Positions 46,966-60,496 are shown, counted from the first letter of the stretch. The stretch: DNA of 64,000 nucleotides from Pseudoalteromonas sp. XI10 (GCF_001469895.1 NZ_LOPY01000011.1:62001-126000), one strand, 5' to 3'. Notes: a model not told the origin generated them from the letters alone. Translations and numbers: made by a program.

Positions 46966-47442
46966 ATGTTTAGATTTTTGTTTTTGTTATTTATTTTAGT
47001 GCCGATTGTGGAGATCGCGTTACTCATCCAAGTGAGTGAAGTGATCGGCGGCTTTGCCACCATAGCGCTTGTAATTGTGACCGCGATTGTCGGTGCGAAA
47101 CTAGTGAAGCAGCAAGGTATAGGCGCGATTCAAAACGTGCAATTGCAAATGGCGCAAGGGCAAATGCCTGCAAAAGAATTATTTACTGGATTATGTGTCA
47201 TTATCGCCGGTGTTTTATTAATGACACCAGGCATTATGACTGACTTTTTTGGCTTTTTACTACTCACGCCAGCAATCCGCAACAAACTGGCTGCAGGCCT
47301 TGCTAGTCAAGCAACTGTGCGTATGAGTTCGCAGGCAAATCAAGGCTCTGCACACTTCCAATACCATAGTAAAACAACCACTCATGAAGAGCCAAACCAT
47401 CAACCTACAACTATTGATGGTGAATTTGAGCGAAAAGATTAA
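46966..47442 (+). CDS. fxsA: FxsA family membrane protein
   Basis: 158-residue inner-membrane protein of the FxsA family, named for suppression of F exclusion of phage T7 on overexpression. The N-terminal segments (FLFLLFILVPIVEIALLI, and IALVIVTAIVGAKLV) and the GVLLMTPGIMTDFFGFLLLTP signature are clear. The C-terminal 40 residues are polar with His/Gln runs. It precedes groES by 143 bases on the same strand, as in E. coli. Confidence 0.9.
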   Translation: MFRFLFLLFILVPIVEIALLIQVSEVIGGFATIALVIVTAIVGAKLVKQQGIGAIQNVQLQMAQGQMPAKELFTGLCVIIAGVLLMTPGIMTDFFGFLLLTPAIRNKLAAGLASQATVRMSSQANQGSAHFQYHSKTTTHEEPNHQPTTIDGEFERKD

Positions 47443-47460
47443 AATTTTTTAATTTTTGTA

Positions 47461-47489
47461 CTTGGATTTTTTTAAGCCACCCCCATTAA
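47461..47489 (+). promoter_or_regulatory. Sigma32 heat-shock promoter of groESL
   Basis: -35 CTTGGAT (47461-47467), 13-base spacer, -10 CCCCATTAA (47481-47489), close to the RpoH consensus CTTGAAA / CCCCATnT. It lies 97 bases before the groES start. Confidence 0.82.
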
Positions 47490-47525
47490 TGAATGCAATG
47501 AAACGCAACGGGTGGCTTAGCACTC
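47473..47525. promoter_or_regulatory. Inverted repeat over the groES promoter with a CIRCE-like half site
   Basis: TAAGCCACCC (47473-47482) and GGGTGGCTTA (47510-47519) are perfect 10-base arms 27 bases apart. The left arm overlaps the sigma32 -10, so it would not be in an RNA started from that promoter. The right arm runs into TTAGCACTC (47517-47525), identical to the left half of the HrcA operator CIRCE, but the second half is absent. Confidence 0.5.
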
Positions 47526-47585
47526 CCCTGCAATAACACAAGATTTTTTCTGTACTGTTCAGAAACTGTTAGGAGAACTAAATAA

Positions 47586-47873
47586 ATGAACATTCGTCCT
47601 TTACATGATCGCGTCATCGTTAAGCGTCTAGAAGAAGAAACTAAGTCTGCTGGCGGTATTGTATTAACTGGCTCTGCAGCTGAAAAATCAACTCGCGGAG
47701 AAGTTATCGCTGTTGGTAATGGCCGTGTTTTAGACAACGGTGAAGTAAGAGCATTAGAAGTTAAAGCCGGTGACACTGTGCTGTTCGGCTCTTATGTTGA
47801 AAAAGCTGAAAAGATCGAAGGTCAAGAGTACCTGATCATGCGTGAAGATAACATTCTAGGCATTGTAGGCTAA
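47586..47873 (+). CDS. groS: Co-chaperonin GroES
   Basis: 95-residue lid of the GroEL chamber. The opening [25 protein letters not shown] consensus (here [12 protein letters not shown]), the mobile loop with [15 protein letters not shown], and GDTVLFGSY are characteristic. Ribosome site AGGAG lies 9 bases upstream. First gene of groESL, 51 bases before groEL. Confidence 0.98.
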   Translation: MNIRPLHDRVIVKRLEEETKSAGGIVLTGSAAEKSTRGEVIAVGNGRVLDNGEVRALEVKAGDTVLFGSYVEKAEKIEGQEYLIMREDNILGIVG

Positions 47874-49574
<1,701 letters not shown>

Positions 49575-49594
49575 TCATCCCCAAGCACTTCGCT

Positions 49595-49626
49595 TAAAAA
49601 ACCCAGCTCCGGCTGGGTTTTCTTTT
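49595..49626 (+). terminator. Terminator of groESL
   Basis: AAAACCCAGC-tccg-GCTGGGTTTT stem followed by CTTTT, about 25 bases past the groEL stop. Confidence 0.9.
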
Positions 49627-49659
49627 AGCTATCAGTTTTAAGCTGTCAGCTATCAGAAA

Positions 49660-49715
49660 CTGACGGCTGACGGCTGACGGCTGACGGCTGACGGCTGACG
49701 GCTGACGGCTGACGG
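49660..49715. repeat. Tandem repeat of the heptamer CTGACGG, 8 copies
   Basis: Eight perfect copies of CTGACGG run from 49660 to 49715 and end one base before the nnr stop codon. The 35 bases before it contain degenerate relatives (AGCTATCAG, AGCTGTCAGCTATCAG). It is a simple-sequence array between convergent genes; copy number is likely variable among strains. It is not a CRISPR because there are no spacers. Confidence 0.95.
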
Positions 49716-49716
49716 C

Positions 49717-51195
49717 TCAGTTAATCAACTCCCTCACTATCGCAAACAAGTCACTCGGTAACATGCCTCTTTCGCCTTCACGTTCTGCGGCAATATCACC
49801 GGCTTTTGCATGTAAGGTTACGCCTAAGCAAGCTGCTTGCTGAGGAGTAAGCCCCTGTGCGATCAATGCCGCTATGATACCTGTTAATACATCGCCACTG
49901 CCGCCAACCGCAAGTGCAGGGTTACCGTCGGTACACACCCATGTTTGGTTATTATCAGCAATTAAACTGCCAGCACCTTTGAGTACACAAGTAGTGGTAT
50001 AGCTACGTGCGAGCTGCTTTACTGCATGAAAGCGATTTTCTTCAATATCGCGAGTGCGACAATTAAGTAACCTTGCTGCCTCACCGGGATGTGGTGTGAT
50101 TACGGTATTCGCTAATGGAAATGACGAAGCATGCTGAGCCATTAAATTAAGTGCATCAGCATCAATAACCAGTGGCTTGTTATTAGTAAAGCAATACTGC
50201 ATGACTGCTTCAAAAGTTGTTTCTGACCAAGTGTCTTGACCAAGCCCTGGGCCAATAGCAACACAGGTTGCCCACTCTAGGGCGCTAATCAGATTTGTAT
50301 CTGTCACCATCAGTTCTGGCCGGCCAATACTCACAGGTAAAATAGAGCTACTATGGGTATACACTTTGACCATACCCGCACCGCTGCGAAGCGCTGCCTC
50401 TGCAGTTAGACGAATAGCGCCTGCAGTACCGGCATTACCACCAACACACAGCAATTTACCATGGCTGGTTTTATGGCTGTTGTTATCGCGCTCAGGAAGC
50501 CTAGCTTGGTTCAGATAATTGATAAGCTCAGCCGTGGGTGATGTCTGTTTTAAAAAGGCATCTTCAATACCTAAATCATTAAACTCTAATGTCCCTGCAT
50601 GTGCTCGCCCTTGCCCTGTCACTAAACCTTGCTTAATCCCCACAAAAGTCACAGTGAGTGCGGCTTTTATTGCGACTCCTTGTACGGCACCTGTGTCTGC
50701 ATGAATGCCTGAGGGGAGATCAATAGCAACTATCGGCACTTGGCTTTCGTTGGCAGTTTTAATCAGCTGTGAAAAAGGCTCGCGCACTTTGCTTTGGATG
50801 CCAGTACCAAGCAGGCCATCAATAATGATATCTGCTTGCTCAATAGCACTGGCATCAGCGGTTATTGCTCCTCCAGCGTCGAGCCAAGCTTGCTGAGCAC
50901 TGAGCGCATCGCCTGTAAGAGGTTTATCAGGTATTGCTGCAATAACCGTAACCTGTTTGCCCGCTTGTTTAGCTAAGCGAGCAACAACATAACTATCACC
51001 TGCATTGTTACCAACGCCCGCTAACACAACGAATGTACTTGCTTTAGGAAAATAGCTGATAGCTTGCTGATAAGTCGCCTGCCCTGCTCGCTCCATAAGC
51101 TCATACAAGGTAACGCCAGAGCGCTTGGCTGCAGGTCCTTCATGGTCACGAACTTGCTCTGCTAAAAAAACTGACTGCGAGAGAACAATTGACAT
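49717..51195 (-). CDS. nnr: Bifunctional NAD(P)H-hydrate epimerase/dehydratase
   Basis: Repairs hydrated NAD(P)H: the N-terminal YjeF epimerase domain (about 1-215) interconverts S and R forms and the C-terminal ADP-dependent dehydratase domain (about 230-490) restores NAD(P)H. Visible motifs are AGVGNNAGDSYVVARL and DGLLGTG in the first half, and GKLLCVGGNAGTAGA, VITPHPGEAARL and GSGDVLTGIIAALIAQG in the second. In E. coli the gene lies next to tsaE; here it is about 8 kb away, convergent with groEL. 492 residues, complete. Confidence 0.94.
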   Translation of the reverse strand: MSIVLSQSVFLAEQVRDHEGPAAKRSGVTLYELMERAGQATYQQAISYFPKASTFVVLAGVGNNAGDSYVVARLAKQAGKQVTVIAAIPDKPLTGDALSAQQAWLDAGGAITADASAIEQADIIIDGLLGTGIQSKVREPFSQLIKTANESQVPIVAIDLPSGIHADTGAVQGVAIKAALTVTFVGIKQGLVTGQGRAHAGTLEFNDLGIEDAFLKQTSPTAELINYLNQARLPERDNNSHKTSHGKLLCVGGNAGTAGAIRLTAEAALRSGAGMVKVYTHSSSILPVSIGRPELMVTDTNLISALEWATCVAIGPGLGQDTWSETTFEAVMQYCFTNNKPLVIDADALNLMAQHASSFPLANTVITPHPGEAARLLNCRTRDIEENRFHAVKQLARSYTTTCVLKGAGSLIADNNQTWVCTDGNPALAVGGSGDVLTGIIAALIAQGLTPQQAACLGVTLHAKAGDIAAEREGERGMLPSDLFAIVRELIN

Positions 51196-51259
51196 ATCTA
51201 TCCTTAAATTGGCCTTTTAATCAGCATATAAGCACAGGTGAGTGCAGTCAATGAGGCAT

Positions 51260-51292
51260 AAAAAAACGGCGCGTAACTTACATTACGCGCCG
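51260..51292 (-). terminator. Terminator of speD
   Basis: CGGCGCGTAA-cttaca-TTACGCGCCG, a 10-pair stem; the minus strand continues with seven T residues. It lies about 22 bases past the speD stop. Confidence 0.9.
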
Positions 51293-51313
51293 ATTCTTTA
51301 AAGCTATAGTGAC

Positions 51314-52126
51314 TTACTCAGTGTCTGGTAAGTTGCGACCGTAGAAGATTTCTTGCATCTCGCGGGTCAGCTTAGAGTAGATGGCTTCTTCTTCTTCTTC
51401 CGAAAGATCTGCTGTAGAAACACCGAATAGGTAAGTATTCAAGTCAGTTTCTTTTAACATCATCTTAGTGTGGAATAAGTTCTCTTGATACACGTTCACG
51501 TCCATCATTTGGTACGCTTCTTTGGTATCTTCAGTCATGTAGTTCTGAATTGAGTTAATCGCATGATCGATATAGTGTTTAACACCATCTACGTCACGAG
51601 TAAAACCACGTACGCGGTAGTCAATTGTTACAACATCAGACTCAAGGCTATGAATTAAGAAGTTTAACGCTTTTAATGGCGAAATAATGCCACACGTTGA
51701 TACTTCGATATCAGCACGGAACGTACAAATACCATCATCAGGGTGTGCTTCTGGGTATGTGTGAACACAGATGTGACTCTTGTCTAAGTGCGCTACCACT
51801 GTTTCAGGAAGAGGACCCGGTGCTTCATCAACGTCATACGTTGTTTGTTGCTCAATTGGCTCTTCAGAGATCAAGATTGTTACGCTGGCGCCTTGCGGAT
51901 CATAATCTTGGCGAGAAACATTTAGAATGTTTGCGCCAATAATATCTACAACTTCACCTAAAATATCGGTAAGGCGATCAGCACTGTACTGTTCGTCGAT
52001 ATATTCAATATATTCTTTACGCTGTTGTTCCGTCTTTGCGTAACAAATATCGTAAATACTAAAACTTAAGCTCTTAGTTAAGTTATTAAAGCCATGAAGC
52101 TTAATTTTATCGAAGGGTTTATTCAT
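51314..52126 (-). CDS. speD: S-adenosylmethionine decarboxylase proenzyme
   Basis: Supplies aminopropyl groups for spermidine. The 270-residue proenzyme self-cleaves before Ser117 in the [13 protein letters not shown] motif (K116-S117), making the pyruvoyl cofactor; E. coli SpeD cleaves at K111-S112. Other family words are [41 protein letters not shown] and [27 protein letters not shown]. The complete length fits the long gammaproteobacterial class. No speE is adjacent. Confidence 0.96.
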   Translation of the reverse strand: MNKPFDKIKLHGFNNLTKSLSFSIYDICYAKTEQQRKEYIEYIDEQYSADRLTDILGEVVDIIGANILNVSRQDYDPQGASVTILISEEPIEQQTTYDVDEAPGPLPETVVAHLDKSHICVHTYPEAHPDDGICTFRADIEVSTCGIISPLKALNFLIHSLESDVVTIDYRVRGFTRDVDGVKHYIDHAINSIQNYMTEDTKEAYQMMDVNVYQENLFHTKMMLKETDLNTYLFGVSTADLSEEEEEAIYSKLTREMQEIFYGRNLPDTE

Positions 52127-52214
52127 GCTAAACCAACCTTAAAACGAGTGAAACCTGCACCAGCAGAAATAAAAGTTCGCGGATTTTATACGAATTTCTT
52201 GCTCGGAAAAAGCG

Positions 52215-52628
52215 TTATTTTACCTGTTCTTGCACAACTTCATGACTATGCGTAATTTCTACTGTCTTATCAAGCATTAAGGCTACAGAACAATACTTTT
52301 CAGCAGATAATTGTACCGCTCTTGCAAGGTGCTTTTCAGAGACATTATCACCGGTAACCACAAAGTGTAGATTAATCTTGGTAAACACGCGAGGTGCTGA
52401 CTCAGCACGCTCTGCAGATAGCTTAACTTGCACATCAGAAAATGACTGTTTTGCTTTTTTTAAAATACTAACAACATCAACAGATGAACAACAGCCCGCT
52501 GACATTAAAACCATTTCCATTGGGCTTGGCGCAGCGCTATCGCTACCTGCATCAAAAACTACATTGTGACCTGAATTTGAAAGGCCAATAAACGTATCGC
52601 CTTCTACCCATTTTACATTCGCTTGCAT
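52215..52628 (-). CDS. OsmC-family peroxide-reducing protein (YhfA-like)
   Basis: 137-residue OsmC/Ohr-fold protein. The two redox cysteines of the family are seen at C46 (SAGCCSSVD; an extra Cys at 47) and C113 (EKYCSVAL). The opening is of the YhfA branch, usually found beside crp, but crp is not present in the 145 bases upstream nor downstream. Likely thiol-dependent reduction of organic hydroperoxides; not proven for this branch. Confidence 0.85.
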   Translation of the reverse strand: MQANVKWVEGDTFIGLSNSGHNVVFDAGSDSAAPSPMEMVLMSAGCCSSVDVVSILKKAKQSFSDVQVKLSAERAESAPRVFTKINLHFVVTGDNVSEKHLARAVQLSAEKYCSVALMLDKTVEITHSHEVVQEQVK

Positions 52629-52773
52629 GTGCTTTATCTCTTAAAGTTATTTTGCTTGATTGTAAGCAAGTCACACACAGATGCAAGGGGTAAGAGGTGA
52701 GCTTTAAAGGAAAGCGAGTTGCTAACTTTGAGCTGCTCGCTTAAAGACTAGAAATTGTGTTGTGCTTTATAAG

Positions 52774-53121
52774 TTAGGCACTTTCGACAACAGCACTATC
52801 GAATAAGTTTTTCACTAATCCAGCAAACTCATCAATAAACGCGTGTTGTTCAACGGTTACTGTGTGATTTGTAACGCTGCTTAGCACTTCTTGTAAGTCA
52901 TATACGATACCGTCGACTTCGCGAACAATTTGGCTGCGTTGTTCAGTATTAAGCTCTGTGTGTTGCTCGCAAAGTAACATGACATTTTCTGCTATCACGT
53001 CTTCAATCAGCTCTAACACTGTTGGAGCTCCTGGTTTAATTTGACCCGGCTTCTCAAAAAGCGCTAAATTTTGAGTGAGATACATGACAAGATCATCGTA
53101 CCCTTGCCTATCTAAAACCAT
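52774..53121 (-). CDS. DUF3802 family protein
   Basis: About 115-residue acidic helical protein known mostly from Shewanella, Vibrio and Pseudoalteromonas; no function assigned. The pattern VLELIEDVIAENVMLLCEQ through EFAGLVKNLFDSAV is characteristic. ATG 53121 is preferred over a GTG at 53133 because AGGTG lies 9 bases before it. It follows the ast operon but a terminator separates them. Confidence 0.75.
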   Translation of the reverse strand: MVLDRQGYDDLVMYLTQNLALFEKPGQIKPGAPTVLELIEDVIAENVMLLCEQHTELNTEQRSQIVREVDGIVYDLQEVLSSVTNHTVTVEQHAFIDEFAGLVKNLFDSAVVESA

Positions 53122-53206
53122 ACGACTGCACACCTAATAAAAAACTATCTCTTTAGATTTAAGCAGAAAGCGCTTTTAATTGCTACCTTTGCCAAGCATC
53201 TCATAC

Positions 53207-53233
53207 AAAAAAAGCAGCCGAAGCTGCTTTTTA
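53207..53233 (-). terminator. Terminator of argD-astA-astD
   Basis: AAAAAGCAGC-cgaa-GCTGCTTTTT hairpin flanked by A- and T-runs, 17 bases past the astD stop. Confidence 0.9.
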
Positions 53234-53249
53234 TAATGATTTACGATTA

Positions 53250-54737
<1,488 letters not shown>

Positions 54738-55754
54738 CTATAGTTCTGCAAGTGATACTGAATCACCCGCTTCTAAGTGAAGTGCTTTTGCTAGTTCACT
54801 TGAGATTGTGATGCTATCGGCATCACATGATAGGCTAACTTGAGTCACGGTTGCTCTAAAATCAGCAATTTTATCATTTGCTAACAATACCGTGGTGTCG
54901 CCTTGGCTTTCACCAATTTCAACTTTAACTGTGTGGGCATTTCTGACTGTAGCAATGTTATCTACTTTTGCTTCAACAGTTGGGCCCGCATCAAAAATGT
55001 CTACATAACCATTAAAGGTGAAACCTTCGCTCTTTAATAGTTCAATCGCAGGGCGTGTGTTGTCATGTACTTGACCAATCACAGCTTGTGCATCTTTGCT
55101 CAGTAAGTTGACGTAAATTGGGTATTTAGGCATTAACTCAGCAATAAATACTTTCTGGCCAATACCCGTTAAGTAATCTGCCGTTGGAAAGTCCATTGAG
55201 AAAAAGTGCTCTTCTAGCCATTGCCAGAATGGGCTTTCGCCGCTTTCGTCTGACACACCACGCATTTCAGCAATTACGGTGTCAGCAAAACGTTCTCTAT
55301 GTTGATTAATAAACATAAAACGCGCTTTTGAAAGCAATTTACCGTTATTGTTTTTACGGTAGCCATCTTTTAAGAATAATGTGCATAGCTCAGTTGCACC
55401 GGTGTAATCATTACACAGGGTTAAAATATCAACGGCTTTATACACGTCTAGCGTACGAGAAGAATGAATTACTTTGCTTAAATGATAATGATAAAAAGCA
55501 TCATCTAAACCAACAGCGGCTTCAATACCCGAAGTCCCTACAACTTCACCCGTTTCGCTATCTTCAAGAACAAACAAGTAACCTTCATCACCTGGCTGCT
55601 GTGCTGCTTTTGCAAATGAGCTGACAGAATGATCAATTTTCTTTTGTAATAACTCTTCATTATTAGGCAAAGACGTAAAGCCATGGCCTGACTCAACAGC
55701 AATCTTTACTAACGCTTGGTAATCGCTTTGCTGGATTGGGCGAAGGATCATCAT
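54738..55754 (-). CDS. astA: Arginine N-succinyltransferase
   Basis: Transfers succinyl from succinyl-CoA to arginine, starting the AST route. 338 residues, with LRPIQQSDYQALVKIAVESGHGFTSLPNN at the N-terminus in the usual form, HYHLSKVIHSSRTLDVYKA, LLSKARFMFI and GYVDIFDAGPTVEA. Second in the argD-astA-astD operon (80 bases after argD). Single-gene form rather than the paired AruF/AruG type of Pseudomonas. Confidence 0.94.
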   Translation of the reverse strand: MMILRPIQQSDYQALVKIAVESGHGFTSLPNNEELLQKKIDHSVSSFAKAAQQPGDEGYLFVLEDSETGEVVGTSGIEAAVGLDDAFYHYHLSKVIHSSRTLDVYKAVDILTLCNDYTGATELCTLFLKDGYRKNNNGKLLSKARFMFINQHRERFADTVIAEMRGVSDESGESPFWQWLEEHFFSMDFPTADYLTGIGQKVFIAELMPKYPIYVNLLSKDAQAVIGQVHDNTRPAIELLKSEGFTFNGYVDIFDAGPTVEAKVDNIATVRNAHTVKVEIGESQGDTTVLLANDKIADFRATVTQVSLSCDADSITISSELAKALHLEAGDSVSLAEL

Positions 55755-55834
55755 AAGTCCGCTTGCTCCCTTATAAATAACGGTAAATTAAGAAATGTGG
55801 GCAAGCTTAGCTTGCCCTGAAATGACAGTTTCGT

Positions 55835-57409
<1,575 letters not shown>

Positions 57410-58594
57410 TTAATTAATTTGAATATGAAAGCGATCAAAATTGCATTTTGCTAGCTGATCAAGCTCTTCTTTAGTGAAATCGAAGTGTGCAAACCAACGT
57501 TCGGTTTCGTCATTTTCGACTAGTTGATGCTCATTTAAACTTAAATACTGAGCGTAACAACGTGCTTTTAAAATCACCTTGGTAAGCGGCAAATACTCAT
57601 CGTTTTTAGCTAAAGGTGTAGTTAACTGCTGCATTACCGCATTAAATGGCAAATACCTAAAAGCCATTTTCTCAATTACAGTGGCTGTTACCTTCATCGA
57701 CTGCTTATTTAGCAAGGTGCTTAAAAATAAAGGATCCGGTTTTAGCTCTAATAAAGCTGTGTGTAGATCTTTCTTTTGCTCATCACGGGCTTTCGTTACT
57801 TGGCGCTGCCAAACTAACTCAAAAATACGAAGGTATATACGGACTAGCGCTATCTTACCCACGTCGAGTAGCATACCTAAGGTAAACGCGTGCACCTCAT
57901 TTACACCATTTAATTTAGCAAGTTCTTGAGCAGCAATGGCACACGCCATTGAGTTATCACGAAGTCGACGTTTTAACAGCGGGAATGGCTCTGTACTGTG
58001 TGGCATCCAATGGCGTACCGCAAAGGTTGGCACGACAAACTTTAAGTTATCTAAACCAATGTAGCGCAGCGCTAACAGTGGGTTATCGACCTGAACTGAA
58101 GTGTGTTTATTACGTTGTTTTCTATAAAAAGGTAAATTCACAAACGCAACGAGCTCACGACCTAACCAACTCAAATCTTTAACTAACGGCTCTAGTCGAC
58201 CTACTGAGGCCGAGCGCACAGCTAAAATATCTAAAATAGCAGGTACGCTATCTTGAATCCCTATAGTTTCATGAATTACTGAATCAATGTCTTCAAGCTG
58301 CTTATGCATGGCAGCCTCAATCACTTGGTGTAATTGCTTGCTCGCCTGTGCACGGTATTTATGGTGAGCTGTGCTGCTCTTTTGACGTTTTTTCTCAGCA
58401 GCAACTTCTACTTCTAATAGAGTTCGCTGTTCCATTGATTCGCCATAATCAATTTCGAGAGTGTGAATATAGCCAATTTGACGCTGTGCAAAACTGTGAC
58501 CAAGCAAAAGATCGTGCGCGCGCTCATTAAGCACCATCGCAGTCCTTTGTTGTCGGTTTTCTTCGGTCATTTGCACAGGCGTATTGTCGGTCAT
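57410..58594 (-). CDS. HDOD domain protein
   Basis: 394-residue cytoplasmic protein. An N-terminal charged helical region (1-120, EVEVAAEKKRQK) precedes an HDOD-type helical domain (about 130-330) with DNPLLALRYIGLDNLKFVV and LRDNSMACAIAAQELA, and GMLLDVGKIAL where a true HD phosphohydrolase would have its His-Asp pair. HDOD domains lack catalysis and serve signalling or scaffold functions. It starts 24 bases past the pabA stop, so the two are likely co-transcribed. A second HDOD protein is at 8923. Confidence 0.82.
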   Translation of the reverse strand: MTDNTPVQMTEENRQQRTAMVLNERAHDLLLGHSFAQRQIGYIHTLEIDYGESMEQRTLLEVEVAAEKKRQKSSTAHHKYRAQASKQLHQVIEAAMHKQLEDIDSVIHETIGIQDSVPAILDILAVRSASVGRLEPLVKDLSWLGRELVAFVNLPFYRKQRNKHTSVQVDNPLLALRYIGLDNLKFVVPTFAVRHWMPHSTEPFPLLKRRLRDNSMACAIAAQELAKLNGVNEVHAFTLGMLLDVGKIALVRIYLRIFELVWQRQVTKARDEQKKDLHTALLELKPDPLFLSTLLNKQSMKVTATVIEKMAFRYLPFNAVMQQLTTPLAKNDEYLPLTKVILKARCYAQYLSLNEHQLVENDETERWFAHFDFTKEELDQLAKCNFDRFHIQIN

Positions 58595-58618
58595 ATTTGT
58601 TAATTCACTAGCCTAAGG

Positions 58619-59197
58619 TTAGAAGCGAGTTAAAAAGTTAGCAAGTAATTCAAGCCCTTGTTGGGTCAAAATTGCTTCGGGGTGAAATTGCACTCCTTCA
58701 AGTGCTAAATCATTATGCATGATCCCCATAATTTCATCAAAATCAGAATTTTGTTCTGTCCATGCGGTAATGCTGAAGTCACTAGGCAGACTTTGTTTAT
58801 CCACCACTAAAGAATGGTAGCGGCATACCGTCAGCGGATTTGCCAAACCGTTAAACACACCTTGATTGGTATGCTTAACTAACGAGGTTTTACCATGCAT
58901 CACTTGCTTTGCACGAATAACATCAGCACCTAGAGCCTGAGCAATAGTTTGGTGACCTAAGCAAATACCAAGAATTGGCAACTGGCCTTTCAGTTGTTCA
59001 ACCACTTGCAAAGAAATACCCGCTTCGTTTGGTGAACATGGCCCAGGCGATAGTACGATGTGCTCTGGGTTAAGTTGTTTAATCTCAGCAATGCTGATCT
59101 CATCGTTTCGTTTAACTAATACATCTTGGTCTAAGCGCTGAAAATATTGCACTAGGTTGTATGTAAACGAATCATAATTGTCGATCATTAACAGCAT
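58619..59197 (-). CDS. pabA: Aminodeoxychorismate synthase glutamine amidotransferase
   Basis: 192-residue class I glutamine amidotransferase that feeds ammonia to PabB in folate synthesis. Nucleophile C79 in GICLGHQ, oxyanion segment LSPGPCSP and the catalytic His/Glu in VQFHPEAIL. The same fold serves TrpG; position beside argD/ast genes, without trpE, favours PabA. Some bacteria use one protein for both. Confidence 0.9.
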   Translation of the reverse strand: MLLMIDNYDSFTYNLVQYFQRLDQDVLVKRNDEISIAEIKQLNPEHIVLSPGPCSPNEAGISLQVVEQLKGQLPILGICLGHQTIAQALGADVIRAKQVMHGKTSLVKHTNQGVFNGLANPLTVCRYHSLVVDKQSLPSDFSITAWTEQNSDFDEIMGIMHNDLALEGVQFHPEAILTQQGLELLANFLTRF

Positions 59198-59282
59198 TGC
59201 GTGTAACCCAAAATTACTCAGTCAAAATAATGAAGGCGCATTTTACCCCAAGCGTTCATAAATGTCGGCAAAAAATGGGGGA

Positions 59283-59678
59283 TTACTCAGCGATTAAATG
59301 CGCTGTAAGGTCAGCCCTTTCTTGCTCATTAAGTTTTTGCGAACATTTATTTGCGAAGTCATAACGTACTAGTACGGTTTTACCAACGGCACAGCAGTTA
59401 TCTTGCTGCCAGGCCTCTTGGCGCAGTACAAATGAACTAGAGCCGATGTGCTCAACACTTGTTTTCACTGTGACATCGTGACCATAAAACAACTCACCCA
59501 CAAAGCTTACTTCAACCTTAGCAATGATCAGTTTCCACTCATAAGGGTTTAAATCGGGCGTAAAAAACCTGAAAATAGGCGCTCGGGCGGCTTCAAACCA
59601 TACAGGGAGTACGGTATTGTTGATGTGCCCTAGCACATCTGTTTCGCTAAAGCGTGGTGTGATAGTTTCAGTAAACAT
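59283..59678 (-). CDS. Acyl-CoA thioesterase, hotdog fold (YbgC/FadM-like)
   Basis: 131-residue 4-hydroxybenzoyl-CoA thioesterase-type protein. The motif RFSETDVLGHINNT contains the catalytic Asp and His-Asn of the family; FEAARAPIF follows. The start at ATG 59678 gives the usual length, and 41 upstream in-frame codons run into the divergent gene at 59715. Substrate unknown. It is divergent from the prolyl-hydroxylase-like gene with only 36 bases between starts. Confidence 0.85.
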   Translation of the reverse strand: MFTETITPRFSETDVLGHINNTVLPVWFEAARAPIFRFFTPDLNPYEWKLIIAKVEVSFVGELFYGHDVTVKTSVEHIGSSSFVLRQEAWQQDNCCAVGKTVLVRYDFANKCSQKLNEQERADLTAHLIAE

Positions 59679-59714
59679 AGTAACCCTATAAAAAATATAA
59701 ACTAAAGGTAGCTC

Positions 59715-60419
59715 ATGACGGACTTTATTCGCGTATACGAAAACGCCCTCAGCAAAGAATTTTGCGACAACTTTATCACGGTATTTGAACAAAGCCCGCA
59801 TTTAAAACAAGGCATTACCTCAGGCGGAGTAGATTTAGCGAAAAAAGACAGCCGCGATTTATACCTTAATAACCACCCTGAATACGCTGAGCAACTAAAG
59901 CATATTCAACAAACGACTGCGGGTTACGTCTTCAAATACCTTGAAGAGCATATTTTTATGATGATTGGTGCCTTTGGTTTAAAGGTTTACCATCCGCAAA
60001 CGGGCAAACCTGTTGACCTAACACAAGATAACTTTGAAGAAGTCGGCAAACCACAATTGCCATTACTCGTGCAGCAAATTTTCCGCATGGGTCCAATTCA
60101 AGCACAGAAATACGATATCAATAAAGGTGGCTACCCTTATTGGCATAGCGAGGTATACCCGCAAGCTGGCCACAACGAAGCTCTGCATCGTGTGCTGTTA
60201 TTTATGTTCTATTTAAATGATGTAGAAGAAGGTGGTGAAACTGAGTTTTACTATCAACAACGAAAAATATCACCTACACAGGGTTCTATGGTCGTAGCAC
60301 CGGGCTATTTTACCCACACGCACCGTGGTAATAAGCCTATTTCAAATGACAAGTATATTTTAACCTCGTGGGTCTTATTCAACCGCGCGGAACAAATATA
60401 TGGCCAACCACAATCCTAA
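59715..60419 (+). CDS. 2-oxoglutarate/Fe(II) oxygenase, prolyl 4-hydroxylase-like
   Basis: 234-residue cytoplasmic protein. The iron ligands appear as H144-x-E146 (YWHSEVYP) and H203 (THTHRGNKP), with K213 (NDKYILTSW) in the place that holds the 2-oxoglutarate carboxylate. The first ligand pair is H-x-E rather than the usual H-x-D. The middle LLFMFYLNDVEEGGETEFYY strand and MVVAPGYF are characteristic of the P4H fold. It might hydroxylate a protein substrate; none is known. AAAGGTAG lies 5 bases upstream. Confidence 0.83.
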   Translation: MTDFIRVYENALSKEFCDNFITVFEQSPHLKQGITSGGVDLAKKDSRDLYLNNHPEYAEQLKHIQQTTAGYVFKYLEEHIFMMIGAFGLKVYHPQTGKPVDLTQDNFEEVGKPQLPLLVQQIFRMGPIQAQKYDINKGGYPYWHSEVYPQAGHNEALHRVLLFMFYLNDVEEGGETEFYYQQRKISPTQGSMVVAPGYFTHTHRGNKPISNDKYILTSWVLFNRAEQIYGQPQS

Positions 60420-60496
60420 TGCTAAGCGGTAATAATCTAAGCTAAAGCTATTAGTAGAAGGAGTGCAACGTTTGATGTCGCGCTTTTTGTTAGCAT

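Noticed and set aside
47517..47545. Complete CIRCE element at groES
   Set aside because: Only the left half TTAGCACTC is present; nothing like GAGTGCTAA occurs 9 bases further on.
49660..49715. CRISPR array
   Set aside because: The unit is 7 bases and head-to-tail with no spacers.
52629..52773. crp gene next to the YhfA-like OsmC gene
   Set aside because: The E. coli neighbourhood suggested it, but the 145-base gap and flanking genes hold no CRP-coding sequence.
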